Assembly: GCF_010692745.1 (NCBI RefSeq)
Contig: NZ_JAAHTB010000033.1
Coordinates: 1-51,561, forward strand
Direction of reading: 5' to 3'
Length of the DNA: 51,561 nt
Source of the DNA: Methylobacterium sp. BTF04
GTDB taxonomy: Bacteria > Pseudomonadota > Alphaproteobacteria > Rhizobiales > Beijerinckiaceae
The translations under genes were made by a program, and so were the position numbers. A model generated the notes under the pieces. The model saw only the letters and a program-made list of their open reading frames with translations. It searched no databases and had not been told where the DNA came from. Shown one piece after another: positions 37,427 through 46,585 of this stretch (position 1 is the stretch's first letter; each line of letters starts with the position of its first letter).

Positions 37427-38467
37427 TCAGTAGCTCGGCACCAGTCGGTCTTCCGGCATCGGCGCCTCCATGCGGAAATGCAGGCCGGTAGGCGCATAAT
37501 CGATCGTCACCAGCGCATCGCATTGCTGCGCCAGAACCCGCTGCAGAAGGGTGGAGCCGAAGCCGCGTCGCTCAGGGACCGTGACCGGCGGCCCACCCGA
37601 TTCGGTCCAGTCGAGGTTGACCCGGCGCCCGGATTCCGTGTGCTCCACCGTCCAGGACACGGTGACCCGGCCTCCCGGCGCCGATAGCGCGCCATGCTTG
37701 GTGGCGTTGGTGGTCAGTTCGTGGAACGCCATCCCGATCGGCACAGCAAGGTCGGCGGCGAGTTCGATGACCGGCCCGTCGAGGTGGATGCGCTGGCCGC
37801 TGCTGTCGTTGTAGTGGCCGAGCTCGTTCTCGAGCAGGTCCCGGAGCGGAGCCGTCTGCCAGTAATCCTCGGTGAGCAGGGTGTGGGTCTTGCCGAGCGA
37901 GACGATCCGGTCCGAGAACGAATGGTAGAACGTGTCCACGTCCTTGGTCGAGCGCGCGGTGGCGCCGAGCAGGCCCTGCACGGTGGCGAGCGTGTTCTTC
38001 ACCCTGTGATGCAGTTCGCGGATCAGCAGCGCCTGCCGTTCGTGCGTCTTCTGGCGCTCTTCGAGATGGGCAAAAACCTCCCATTGCCGCCGCCGCGCCC
38101 GCACCGCCGAGCGTACGGCGTTGACCAGCACGGCCGGGTGGAACGGCCGCTCGAGCACCGTGACGTTGCCGAGGAGACCTGTGAGACGTTCGTCCGGCGT
38201 GCCGCCCCGTAGACTGAGGAGGACGAAAGGGAAGTCCGACCAGGGCGGCTGGCGCTCGACCCAGTCGGCAATCGCGTGGCGGTCGGAGGACAACAGAGCC
38301 TCCTCCGTGACCACCACGCAGGCCGCCCGGTCGAGGTTCTCCACCACCCCCGGAAGGTTGACCTCCACCTGAGATGGAATCCGGACCTCATCGAGAATTC
38401 GTGCGGCGACCTGCGAATCCCGGCCGCCCGGTGCCAGGATGAGGACGATCGGTTCAGGCTGGGCCAT
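37427..38467 (-). CDS. HisKA_2/HWE-type histidine kinase with degenerate receiver
   Basis: 346 residues from the ATG at 38465-38467 (MAQPEPIVLI). Residues 1-125 look like a receiver domain by pattern, ending RPFHPAVLVNAVRSAVRARR. However, the acidic pair, the phosphoacceptor Asp and the conserved Lys are not evident, so it is probably a pseudo-receiver. The kinase H-box is ELHHRVKNTLATVQGL with His153. The ATPase part has FHELTTNATKHGAL, and GFGSTLLQRVL as G-box. No membrane helix: it is cytoplasmic. Its start overlaps the 3' end of the KaiC-like gene by 14 bases, so the two are produced together and may form a signalling unit. Confidence 0.87.
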   Translation of the reverse strand: MAQPEPIVLILAPGGRDSQVAARILDEVRIPSQVEVNLPGVVENLDRAACVVVTEEALLSSDRHAIADWVERQPPWSDFPFVLLSLRGGTPDERLTGLLGNVTVLERPFHPAVLVNAVRSAVRARRRQWEVFAHLEERQKTHERQALLIRELHHRVKNTLATVQGLLGATARSTKDVDTFYHSFSDRIVSLGKTHTLLTEDYWQTAPLRDLLENELGHYNDSSGQRIHLDGPVIELAADLAVPIGMAFHELTTNATKHGALSAPGGRVTVSWTVEHTESGRRVNLDWTESGGPPVTVPERRGFGSTLLQRVLAQQCDALVTIDYAPTGLHFRMEAPMPEDRLVPSY

Positions 38468-39980
38468 TGTCGCCGCGCCCGTGTGTCTCCCGATCGACGA
38501 GCAGGCTCGTGCGGTCGCCCTCATAGGTGGGCACGCCGGTGAGCACTCCGCGGAAATCGCTCAGCGCCTCGCCGACGCGCAAGCCCTGCGCGTCGATGCG
38601 GAATTCGCGGATCGTGTCCTCATGCGCGCCGGTCCGCTTCTTGAGCACCGAGAGTGCCCGACGTACGCGGCCCCCGGCCTCGAAGAAGCGCAGCATCACC
38701 ACGGTGTCGCTCACGTAGGTGAGGTCGACGGGGCTATCCATCCGCCCGACCATGCCGTGCTGCGCCAGGATCAGGATCGTCACCACACCCTGCTGGTTCA
38801 GGTAGGTCACCATCTCATGCATCTGGAGCACGAGATAAGGCTGTCCGCTCATCGCGCTCATGTAGCCGGTGAGGCTGTCGATCACGACGATCCGCGCGCC
38901 ATCGACCTCGACGGCCTTGCGGATGCGGCCGGCGAGATCGCCCGCCGAGACCTCGGCCGGATCCATCTGCTCGATCTGCAACAGGCCGGATTCCATATGG
39001 ACGCCCAGATCCATGCCCACGCCGGCGGCGCGGCGCAGAAGGATGCCGAGGGTTTCGTCGAAACTGATGACGAGGCCCCGCTCGCCCCTGTCGAGCCCCG
39101 CTATCAGGTAGCCTAGCGCCAGCGTGGACTTACCGACGCCGGACGGCCCGATGACCAGGGTGGTGGTGCCGCGGTCGAGGCCGCCGCCGAGTACCGCATC
39201 GAGTTCCGGGACCCGGCAGGCGATGGAGCCGGTGACGAACTCCGCTTGGTGGTTCGCCGCCACGAGGCGCGGATAGATGCACAGGCCACCGCGCTTGATG
39301 ACGAAATCGTGGTAGCCGCCCTCGTATTGGGTGCCGCGCATCTTGATCACGTGCAGCCGTCGGCGCGCAGCGCCATAGGGCGGCGTCACCTGTTCCAGGC
39401 GGATCACCGCGTGGCTGATCGAATGCAGGTTGAGGTCGTCGTCCTCGGCGCTGAGGTCGTCGAGCATCAGCACAGTGGCATTGTTGAGCAGGAAATAGCT
39501 CTTCAGTGCCAGAACCTGGCGTCGGTAGCGCAGCGAGCCCTGAGACAGCAGACGGATCTCCGACAGGCTGTCGAACACCACCCGCGACGGCTTCACCCGT
39601 TCCATCTCGGCGAACGCCATCCGGACCGTTTCGCCGAGCTCCAGATCGGAGGAGTGGACAAGGCTCTGCTGCTGCTCGGATTCGAGGCTGAGTTCGGGCG
39701 GGATGAGCTCGTAGATGTTGATGCCGTCGAGGGACCAGCCGTGCCGGTCGGCCATCGAGAGGAGTTCGCGCTTGCTCTCCGAGAGGGTGATGTAGAGCCC
39801 TGTCTCTCCCCGCTCCAGGCCATCGAGCAGGAATTGCAGGCCGAGCGTGGTCTTGCCGCTGCCGGGGCGTCCCTCGATGAGATGGGCGCGATGGGCCGCG
39901 TAGCCGCCGTGCAGAATCTGGTCGAGGCCCGCGACGCCGGTCAGGATCGGCGCGGCATCGGCGGCGACGGAAGATGGCAT
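38454..39980 (-). CDS. KaiC-like double-domain ATPase
   Basis: 508 residues from the ATG at 39978-39980 (MPSSVAADAA). There are two RecA-like KaiC domains. CI has Walker A GRPGSGKTT (residues 37-45) and Walker B RVVFDSLSEI. CII has GPSGVGKST (from 278) and RIVVIDSLTG, ending VLKKRTGAHEDTIREFRID. By eye, the cyanobacterial phosphosites Ser431/Thr432 align with Thr-Tyr in VDLTYVSDT, so clock-type phosphorylation is uncertain. No kaiA or kaiB is in the window. It overlaps the histidine kinase gene downstream, a pairing seen in other bacteria with KaiC-like proteins involved in stress or light signalling rather than a true circadian clock. Confidence 0.88.
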   Translation of the reverse strand: MPSSVAADAAPILTGVAGLDQILHGGYAAHRAHLIEGRPGSGKTTLGLQFLLDGLERGETGLYITLSESKRELLSMADRHGWSLDGINIYELIPPELSLESEQQQSLVHSSDLELGETVRMAFAEMERVKPSRVVFDSLSEIRLLSQGSLRYRRQVLALKSYFLLNNATVLMLDDLSAEDDDLNLHSISHAVIRLEQVTPPYGAARRRLHVIKMRGTQYEGGYHDFVIKRGGLCIYPRLVAANHQAEFVTGSIACRVPELDAVLGGGLDRGTTTLVIGPSGVGKSTLALGYLIAGLDRGERGLVISFDETLGILLRRAAGVGMDLGVHMESGLLQIEQMDPAEVSAGDLAGRIRKAVEVDGARIVVIDSLTGYMSAMSGQPYLVLQMHEMVTYLNQQGVVTILILAQHGMVGRMDSPVDLTYVSDTVVMLRFFEAGGRVRRALSVLKKRTGAHEDTIREFRIDAQGLRVGEALSDFRGVLTGVPTYEGDRTSLLVDRETHGRGDNGPA

Positions 39981-40253
39981 GCGTGATCTCAGACTTGGCG
40001 GCAGGATGGCGGCATCATAGGTTCGCCGCGATAGGGCGTCCTTGGCATTATTGACACACGCTCCGATGGATCGGGCTTGCTCGGCCAAGCAACCGCGAGA
40101 CCGGGCGCCGGTTCCCGAGCCCGGACAGCGATTGATGATGGCACCCTTTGCAGATCGGCGGCCAAGCCGTATCAGGGCCCAGCCTTCGCCGCGTGAGGCC
40201 GGCCCTGGCCGCGCCCGCCTGCCCCCCTCGAGTCGCCGGAGTGCGGATCACCG

Positions 40254-41354
40254 ATGCGCGAACCCAACGCGATCGACTTCTGGCGCGGCTTGGCCCTCGT
40301 CACGATCTTCGTGAATCACATTCCGGGCAATACCTTCGAGCGTTACACCTACTCGCAATACGGCATCTCGGACGCCGCGGAGCTGTTCGTGTTCCTCGCC
40401 GGCTGGTCGATCGGTATCGCCACGCGCGGACGCGACGGTACGCCCGAGCCTCGGCTGAAGACGGTCCTGCGCCTGCTCTCGCGCACCATCGAGGTCTACC
40501 GGGCACAGATCACCACCATGGCGATCGCGCTCGCGATGATCGCCGGGACCGCGCTGCTGCTCGACAATCCGCTCCTGCTCGAATGGCACAATGCCGGCGG
40601 CTTCTTCGCCGACCCGATCCAGACCATGGTCGGGTTCGTGCTGCTCACCCATCAGCTCGGCTTCTTCAACATCCTGCCGCTCTACGTGGTGCTGCTCGGC
40701 ATCGCGCCGGTCTTCGTGCTCCTCGCGCGGGTCAGCCGAGTGGCGGCGCTCGGCCTGTCCTTCGCGCTCTATGCCTGCAGTCTGGTGTTCGAATGGAATA
40801 TCCCGTCCTGGCCGGGGGAGGGGGACTGGTTCTTCGATCCGTTCTGCTGGCAACTCCTCCTCGTCCTCGGCTTCGTGGCGCAGGACTGGAACCGGCGCTC
40901 GGCCTGGATGCGGCTCTGGTCGACCCGGCTCGTGCCACTCGGGATCGTCCTCGTGATCACCGGCATCGTCCTGTCGGTGTGGGAGATCCGGCCTGATCCG
41001 CTCATGGTGCCGGAGCCGCGGCTCATCTTCACCTTCGACAAGACCTATCTGTCTCCCGCCCGGCTGATCCACTTCCTCGGCGTGCTCCTGGCGTTCCAGA
41101 CCCTCTACGCAGTCTTGGCACCGCGGCTGGGACCGGTCGTCGGCTACCTTGCCGGGCTGGGTCGGAACTCGCTCGCGGTGTTCTCCGTCGGCTCGATCTT
41201 GAGCCTTGCGGGGCAACTCGTGCGGTTCTGGACCGGCGGCGGTGTCTTCGTCGATCTATTCGTCGTAGGATCAGGTCTCTTCGCTCTGGGTTTCACCGCA
41301 TGGTTCGTCGAATGGCGCTCCCGCAAGCCTCGATCCTCTTCGCCGCCGGTGTGA
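40254..41354 (+). CDS. OpgC-family membrane acyltransferase
   Basis: 366 residues, about ten membrane helices. The N-terminal NAIDFWRGLALVTIFVNHIP contains the DxxRG-like and H motifs of acyltransferase-3/OpgC proteins. LFVFLAGWSIGIA and the late LNSLxVFxxG-like GRNSLAVFSVGSILSLAG also fit OpgC. Rhodobacter OpgC adds succinyl groups to osmoregulated periplasmic glucans; here the acceptor is unknown. The next gene, an SGNH hydrolase, starts inside its last 43 bases in another frame. The 273-base region to the KaiC-like gene holds divergent promoters. Confidence 0.85.
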   Translation: MREPNAIDFWRGLALVTIFVNHIPGNTFERYTYSQYGISDAAELFVFLAGWSIGIATRGRDGTPEPRLKTVLRLLSRTIEVYRAQITTMAIALAMIAGTALLLDNPLLLEWHNAGGFFADPIQTMVGFVLLTHQLGFFNILPLYVVLLGIAPVFVLLARVSRVAALGLSFALYACSLVFEWNIPSWPGEGDWFFDPFCWQLLLVLGFVAQDWNRRSAWMRLWSTRLVPLGIVLVITGIVLSVWEIRPDPLMVPEPRLIFTFDKTYLSPARLIHFLGVLLAFQTLYAVLAPRLGPVVGYLAGLGRNSLAVFSVGSILSLAGQLVRFWTGGGVFVDLFVVGSGLFALGFTAWFVEWRSRKPRSSSPPV

Positions 41355-42211
41355 TGCTCGCCGCCTCCGCGGCCTGGGCACAAGGCGTCGCGACCGTGGT
41401 TTCGCCGCCCAAGCCCCCCGACGGTGCGGAGGCGCTCGACCTGACCCTGTCGCCCGAATGCCGGGTGCCGGGCTCGAAGCTCTACACCCTCGCCAAGCTC
41501 CAAGCTGTGAAGCTCGCACTCAAGGACAAGCGCCCGGTGCGGGTCCTGGCCGTGGGATCGTCATCGGCCGGTCTCGGTGCGTCTGCGACCTATCCGGTCA
41601 AGCTCGAGACCGCCCTCGAACGCTCGCTTCCGGAGGTCGACGTGGTGGTGGAGAGCCGCGGAATGCAGGGCGAAATCGCCTCGGGGGCCGCCGAGCGCCT
41701 GCGCAACATGGTGGCCGAGGTCGAGCCCGATCTGGTGATCTGGCAGGTCGGCACCCACGATGCGCTCGCTCGCGTCGACCTCGATGCCTTCGGCAGCGCG
41801 CTCGACGACACCGTGAAGTGGATCAAGTCGCACGCAATCGACGTCGTCCTGGTCAATCCGCTCTACACCGCGAGTCTGGCCGACGACGAGTACTACACCA
41901 GCATCGTCCGCAAGGTTCAGGAGGTCGCCACCCGCGAGGGCGTGCCGCTGGTCCAGCGCTACGAGGCGATGCGGTTTCTCTCCGCCAGATCGGAAAAGGG
42001 CGAAGGGCACATGCTCGGCAGCCAATTCCGCCTGAACGATCTCGGTCTGCGTTGCATGGCCGAGCACGTCACCAGGGCGATTACGCTCTCGCTGCTGCAG
42101 CCCGATCCGGCCTCCACCGGAAGCTCGGGCACACCCGCCGTGGTGATCGTGCCGCCCAAGGATGCGGCGATGAAGGCGGCGTCGCCGCCACCGCCCTCCA
42201 CTGAGCCTTGA
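41312..42211 (+). CDS. Secreted SGNH/GDSL-type hydrolase
   Basis: 299 residues from the ATG at 41312 (MALPQASILF); ATG 41300 is the alternative. The signal peptide ends AASAAWAQ. The catalytic block is VRVLAVGSSSAGLGASATYP (residues 77-96, with GSSS replacing GDS). VVVESRGMQGEIASG is block II, VIWQVGTHDA block III (G-x-N replaced by G-T-H), and DLGLRCMAEH the C-terminal His block. Close coupling to OpgC suggests it acts on the same periplasmic or exported glycan as an O-acyl esterase or transferase. The C-terminus is a Pro/Ser/Thr-rich tail. Confidence 0.82.
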   Translation: MALPQASILFAAGVMLAASAAWAQGVATVVSPPKPPDGAEALDLTLSPECRVPGSKLYTLAKLQAVKLALKDKRPVRVLAVGSSSAGLGASATYPVKLETALERSLPEVDVVVESRGMQGEIASGAAERLRNMVAEVEPDLVIWQVGTHDALARVDLDAFGSALDDTVKWIKSHAIDVVLVNPLYTASLADDEYYTSIVRKVQEVATREGVPLVQRYEAMRFLSARSEKGEGHMLGSQFRLNDLGLRCMAEHVTRAITLSLLQPDPASTGSSGTPAVVIVPPKDAAMKAASPPPPSTEP

Positions 42212-42341
42212 GTGGGATCGGGTCCGAGACGGGGACGCCGACCTTCGGAAATAGCGCAGGCTTAAGGACCTTTAACCGCGCTACTTAACCTCAATGCAAT
42301 GCCACTGTCGTACCTCGTTGGCCCTCGGACGGGGGGCTGGG

Positions 42342-43709
42342 GTGAGCATAGCGACGGACAGGATTGCGGGATCTGCGCTCGGCATCAAGCTCGCACGCCT
42401 GCGTGCCTTGCGTACGGGAGCGGCCGGCGCGGCCATCGACGTCTTCGCCATCCGCATCGCGGCCGCGGGGTTCGCCTACATCGCTCAGGTGATGATGGCC
42501 CGGCTGATGGGCGGTACCGAGTACGGCATCTTTGCCGCCATCTGGGTCTGGATCGCGATCCTCGGTCACTCCGCCACCCTCGGCCTGTCGCAGGGGGCGT
42601 GCCGCTTCCTGCCCGCCGATCAGGCGCGCGGCGACCTCGCACAAGTGCGCGGCTTCCTGATCGGTGGCGCGCTGGTGACCGGGGCCTGTGCGGTGGTGGT
42701 CGCCGCCGTAGGGCTGCTTCTCGTCTGGCTGCAGGGATCGCTCCTAGCCGGCGCCTATGCGGCGCCGCTTCTCGTCGCGGCGCTCGTGCTTCCGCTGTTT
42801 GCCATGCAGGATTACTGCGAGGGCGTGGCCCGCAGCCAGAATTGGGCGGTGCTCGCCATCGCGCCGCCCTATCTTTTGCGGCAGGGCCTGATCATGGCGG
42901 CGATGCTGGCCGCGATCGGGCTCGGTGCGCCCGCCGAGGCCTTGGTCGCCGTCGCCTGCACGCTGATGGCCACGGGCATCGCCGTGTCGGTGCAGGCGTT
43001 CCGTCTCGTGATGCGCCTACGCACCATCTTGCCGGCCGGCCGGCGTAGCTATGACTGGCGGCGCTGGTTCGGGGCCTGCCTGCCCATCGCCGCAAGCGAT
43101 CTCGCCAGCGCGGGCTTCAACTTCGTCGATGTGGTCGCGCTCAGCCTGCTGATGCCGCCGGCGACGGTGGGTCTCTATTTCGCCGCGACCCGCATCCAGC
43201 AATTCGTCGTCTTCGTTCACTTCGCGGCCACTGCCGCCACGGCGCAGCGCTTCACCGCGACCCATGCGGCGGGCGACCGGGCGGGCTTGGCGCGCCTCGT
43301 ACGCCTCCAGGCGCAACTCACCCTCGGCGCGACTGCGCTCATCGGGCTGTGCGTGATCGCCGCCGCTCCGCTGTTGCTCGGCCTCTTCGGGCCGGAGTTC
43401 CGCGACAGCCTGCCGATCCTCGCGATCCTGGTGGCCGGCAGCATCGCGGCCAGCGTGTTCGGACCGGGAGAGGACCTGCTCAACATGCTCGGCGGCGAGC
43501 GCCTGTGTGCCGTCGTCACGGTGGCGATGCTGGGCCTGGCCGGCGCCCTCTGCTTTGCCCTCATTCCCTGGCTCGGGGTCGTCGGAGCCGCGATCGCCAT
43601 GGCGACCGCCACAGTTACGCGCGGTTTCGCCATGGCTCTGTGCGCCCGCGCGGTCCACGGCCTCGCGACGCCGGTCTATGCCGGATGGCTCGGAAAGGTC
43701 GCGCGATGA
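42342..43709 (+). CDS. Polysaccharide flippase, Wzx/MATE-like
   Basis: 455 residues from GTG 42342 (after GGGGGCTGGG); an ATG at 42294 would add 16 residues. It has about twelve membrane helices, with the N-terminal pattern AGFAYIAQVMMARLMGGTEYGIFAAIWVW typical of polysaccharide biosynthesis (Wzx/oligosaccharide flippase) proteins. It should flip lipid-linked oligosaccharides across the inner membrane. The stop overlaps the next gene by four bases (ATGA). No glycosyltransferase or polymerase is adjacent. Confidence 0.8.
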   Translation: MSIATDRIAGSALGIKLARLRALRTGAAGAAIDVFAIRIAAAGFAYIAQVMMARLMGGTEYGIFAAIWVWIAILGHSATLGLSQGACRFLPADQARGDLAQVRGFLIGGALVTGACAVVVAAVGLLLVWLQGSLLAGAYAAPLLVAALVLPLFAMQDYCEGVARSQNWAVLAIAPPYLLRQGLIMAAMLAAIGLGAPAEALVAVACTLMATGIAVSVQAFRLVMRLRTILPAGRRSYDWRRWFGACLPIAASDLASAGFNFVDVVALSLLMPPATVGLYFAATRIQQFVVFVHFAATAATAQRFTATHAAGDRAGLARLVRLQAQLTLGATALIGLCVIAAAPLLLGLFGPEFRDSLPILAILVAGSIAASVFGPGEDLLNMLGGERLCAVVTVAMLGLAGALCFALIPWLGVVGAAIAMATATVTRGFAMALCARAVHGLATPVYAGWLGKVAR

Positions 43710-44866
43710 TGGCGCTCGCACAGGCATCGAGGTCGGATCGCGACGCTCTGCGCGCCGAGACGGTCACCCTCGGCGCGCTTCTCGCCGAAGGGCCGGCATG
43801 GGACGATCTGGCGGCGCGCGCGCGCGATCCCCATCCCTATTACACCCGCCATGTCATGGCGGCGCATTGGGACAGCGGCCTCGCCTCCGCCGATCTCCCG
43901 GTCGTCGTGGTCCGACAGAACGGTCGGCTCGAAGCCGTCCTGCCGATGCGGATGAGCTACGACATCTGTGGACTCGGGCGACCGGTGGCCCAGCCGTTCG
44001 TCTCGCATTTCGTGGCTGCGACGACTCCCCTCGTCGCCGATGGTCCTGGCTACGCTGCCACCCTTACCGCCGTCGTCGCTGGGCTTCGCATGGCGTCGCA
44101 TGGACGCGCTTGGCGCTGGCCGCTGCTCGCGACGGAGTCGAGCGTCGGACGCGACCTCCTCGATGCGATGGCGGCGGATGGCTGGGCACACGGCGAGGTC
44201 ACCCGCTTCGCGCGTCCGATTCTCGACCGGCGCGCCGATCATGCCGCGTTCCTCGATGGCCATCCCAACCGGTCCCGGTTGAAGGATCTGCGTCGACGTC
44301 AGCGCCGCCTCGGCGAGAGCGGAACCGTATCGCTCGTCACTACCACGGAGGGCGCTGCCCTTGCCGACGCGGTGGAGGCGTTCCTCGCTCTGGAGCGCGC
44401 CGGATGGAAGGGCGAGGCCGGTACCGCGATGGCTTGCACGGACACCGCGGCACGCTTCGCCCGGACGGTGTTCTCCGGCCGGAACGGCCCGGTCCAGATC
44501 CGCGCCGACATCCTCGCCTGCGATGGACGGCCCCTTGCGATCAGCCTCGCCCTCGTCACCGGCGGGACCGCCTTCCTGCTCAAGACCGCCTACGACGAGA
44601 CCCAGCGGGCGCAGGCTCCGGGACTGGTGCTCGAAGCCGAGATCGTCCGCGTCCTGCACGAGACCGGGTTTGCCAAGCGCCTCGATTCGGCGACCCTGGC
44701 GGGGTCCGCCCTCGAGAGTCTGTATCGCGAGCGCGTCACCATCGCTGAAGTCGTGGCGGTGCCGGACGGGGGCCGCGGGATCATCAGCCTGGAGCGCCGG
44801 CTGCGCCTCGCCCGGTTCGAGAACGAGGCGCGTACCGAGGCAAAGCGCCTGCTCGGGAGACGCTGA
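43706..44866 (+). CDS. CelD/BcsL-like GNAT acyltransferase
   Basis: 386 residues starting at the ATGATG that overlaps the flippase stop. The core has NRSRLKDLRRRQRRLGESGT, FLALERAGWKGEAGTAMACT, and a GNAT-like AFLLKTAYDETQRAQAPGLV (acyl-CoA site, then the A-x-G-x-x-L helix). The layout is that of the CelD/BcsL acetyltransferases linked to cellulose and exopolysaccharide synthesis, and resembles FemAB-type transferases. It is probably cytoplasmic, acylating a sugar or lipid-linked precursor moved by the flippase. The acyl donor and acceptor are unknown. Confidence 0.8.
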   Translation: MMALAQASRSDRDALRAETVTLGALLAEGPAWDDLAARARDPHPYYTRHVMAAHWDSGLASADLPVVVVRQNGRLEAVLPMRMSYDICGLGRPVAQPFVSHFVAATTPLVADGPGYAATLTAVVAGLRMASHGRAWRWPLLATESSVGRDLLDAMAADGWAHGEVTRFARPILDRRADHAAFLDGHPNRSRLKDLRRRQRRLGESGTVSLVTTTEGAALADAVEAFLALERAGWKGEAGTAMACTDTAARFARTVFSGRNGPVQIRADILACDGRPLAISLALVTGGTAFLLKTAYDETQRAQAPGLVLEAEIVRVLHETGFAKRLDSATLAGSALESLYRERVTIAEVVAVPDGGRGIISLERRLRLARFENEARTEAKRLLGRR

Positions 44867-44926
44867 CGTCGCGGGCCTGTCCGTGTTAAGGCGCGCCCTC
44901 GGCACGCAAGACAGGAAACCCGCAGC

Positions 44927-45349
44927 ATGCCTCGTCCGCTTTTTGCCCTAACCGGAGCCTTGTTCCTCGCCATGACCGCAGCCGCATCCGCCGCAGAGAC
45001 CGTCACCATGCCTTCCGGGCTCCAGTACCGCGATGAAGTCGTGGGTACCGGTGCCGAGCCGCAGGCCGGCCAGAAGGTCAGCGTCCATTACACCGGCTGG
45101 CTCGACGAAGGCGGCAAGCCAGGCAAGAAGTTCGACTCGTCGCGCGATCGGGGAACGCCGTTCAGCTTCACCCTCGGCGCCGGCCAGGTCATTTCCGGCT
45201 GGGATACGGGCGTCGCCACGATGAAGATCGGCGGCAAGCGCACCCTCATCATCCCGCCCGACCAGGGCTACGGCGCCCGCGGTGCCGGTGGCGTGATCCC
45301 GCCCAACGCGACGTTGATCTTCGACGTCGAACTGCTCGGCGCCAAGTAG
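44927..45349 (+). CDS. Periplasmic FKBP-type peptidyl-prolyl isomerase
   Basis: 140 residues. The signal peptide [20 protein letters not shown] is followed by a cleavage site near SAA-AE. The single FKBP domain has [50 protein letters not shown] and [14 protein letters not shown], with the rapamycin/proline-pocket residues in place. It lacks the N-terminal dimerisation domain of FkpA/Mip proteins. It stands alone, and a convergent hairpin separates it from the PAS-HTH gene. Confidence 0.93.
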   Translation: MPRPLFALTGALFLAMTAAASAAETVTMPSGLQYRDEVVGTGAEPQAGQKVSVHYTGWLDEGGKPGKKFDSSRDRGTPFSFTLGAGQVISGWDTGVATMKIGGKRTLIIPPDQGYGARGAGGVIPPNATLIFDVELLGAK

Positions 45350-45424
45350 TCCACACAGGAACAGGGCCGAACGGCGAGCGCGACTCTTTAGGGCCGTGTA
45401 CCGGCGAGCGGCTCCTGAAACGAA

Positions 45425-45457
45425 GACAGCCCTGGAGCATCATGCTTCGGGGCTGTC
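45425..45457. terminator. Convergent hairpin terminator
   Basis: GACAGCCC at 45425-45432 pairs with GGGCTGTC at 45450-45457. The interior (GGAGCA with TGCTTC) extends the stem to about 15 pairs with wobbles and a small loop. It lies between the convergent FKBP and PAS-HTH genes and can serve both strands. Confidence 0.7.
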
Positions 45458-45460
45458 GGT

Positions 45461-46585
45461 TCAGATGTCGAAGTCTCCGCCGCGCCAGGGCGCAGTCTCG
45501 ACCTTGGGCTCGAAGATGATCCCGACCTTGCCGGGCTGCGGCGCCAGGAAGGTGATCCCGGCGTTCTCGAGCGCCTTGCGGACGGCGACACGCGTGCGTT
45601 CCCGCAAGGCCGTACCGCCTTCGTCCTCGAAGCGCTTGATGCTGGACCCGGAGACGCCGGCTGCGGTGGCGAGGTCGCCGATCGACCAGTTGAGCATCGC
45701 CCGGGCGCAGCGCACGAGGGAGCCGGTGATGACGTCGGGCGCAGATTCGTCGGCCGACGGCCGGTAGCGTGTCCCGTCGCTCAACGCGACCATCACGCCG
45801 ATCCATTCACGGACGCTGCGATCCTCGTTCAACACGGGGATTGCGCGACTGTTGAGCCATCGATAGCGGCCGTCGGTACACTTGATGCGGAGATCTTCGT
45901 CGTAGGGCGCGCCATTGGCGACCGCCGTCCGCCAGGCGTTCCAACTCCGCACCCTGTCGTCGGGATGGACCGCCTTGTCCCATCCGCCGTTATGCCACTC
46001 GGATTCACTTTGCCCCGTGAGTTCGAACCAGCCTGGGCATGATCGGGCAAAACCGTCCTGCGTCGCCGTCCAGACCACCGAGGCGATCGCCTGGACCAGT
46101 CCCTGGTAACGCGCCTCGCTCCGTTGGATCAGCCGGTGGGCCTCGTGCCTGCCGGTGATGTCGAAGATGACACCGTTGGCCTGGGCCGGGCGCGCATGCG
46201 CGTCGAGGACGATCTCTGCCTTGAATTCGATCCAGCGCACCGTGCGGTCGGGCCGGACGATGCGGAACTCGCGGTGTATCGGGATGCCGGCCAGCAAGGC
46301 CGCCGCCATCTCTTCGCGGATACGCAGATCGTCGGGATGGAACAGGTCGTGCAGGACGTCGCCGATGCTGTTCGATGGCATCAACCCGGTAATCCGGTAG
46401 AACCCTTCCGAGAGCCTGTTCTCGCCGGTTTTCAGATCGATCGACCACAACCCGATCTGGCCGTGGTCCTCCACGAGCTTCAGCATCTGTTGGGGCGACG
46501 GCTCGTTGAGCCGGTTCACCGATTCGTGCGTGCGTCCATCAAGGGTCGCCGCCCTACCGGCCATCCCCATGGCCTTTCTCATCAT
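45461..46585 (-). CDS. PAS-PAS sensor protein with C-terminal XRE-like HTH
   Basis: 374 residues. PAS 1 (about 33-150) has WSIDLKTGENRLSEGFYRIT and a PAC segment FRIVRPDRTVRWIEFKAEIV. PAS 2 (about 160-272) has WTATQDGFARSCPGWFELTG and RIKCTDGRYRWLNSRAIPVL. The C-terminus (about 290-350) is an XRE-like helix-turn-helix, RCARAMLNWSIGDLATAAGV followed by SGSSIKRFEDEGG. This regulator type is usually found alone in alphaproteobacteria. It would be a one-component sensor-regulator binding DNA directly, with no kinase domain. A perfect palindrome lies 21 bases before its ATG, suggesting autoregulation. The ligand is unknown; a flavin site (NCRFLQ-type) is not seen. Confidence 0.84.
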   Translation of the reverse strand: MMRKAMGMAGRAATLDGRTHESVNRLNEPSPQQMLKLVEDHGQIGLWSIDLKTGENRLSEGFYRITGLMPSNSIGDVLHDLFHPDDLRIREEMAAALLAGIPIHREFRIVRPDRTVRWIEFKAEIVLDAHARPAQANGVIFDITGRHEAHRLIQRSEARYQGLVQAIASVVWTATQDGFARSCPGWFELTGQSESEWHNGGWDKAVHPDDRVRSWNAWRTAVANGAPYDEDLRIKCTDGRYRWLNSRAIPVLNEDRSVREWIGVMVALSDGTRYRPSADESAPDVITGSLVRCARAMLNWSIGDLATAAGVSGSSIKRFEDEGGTALRERTRVAVRKALENAGITFLAPQPGKVGIIFEPKVETAPWRGGDFDI

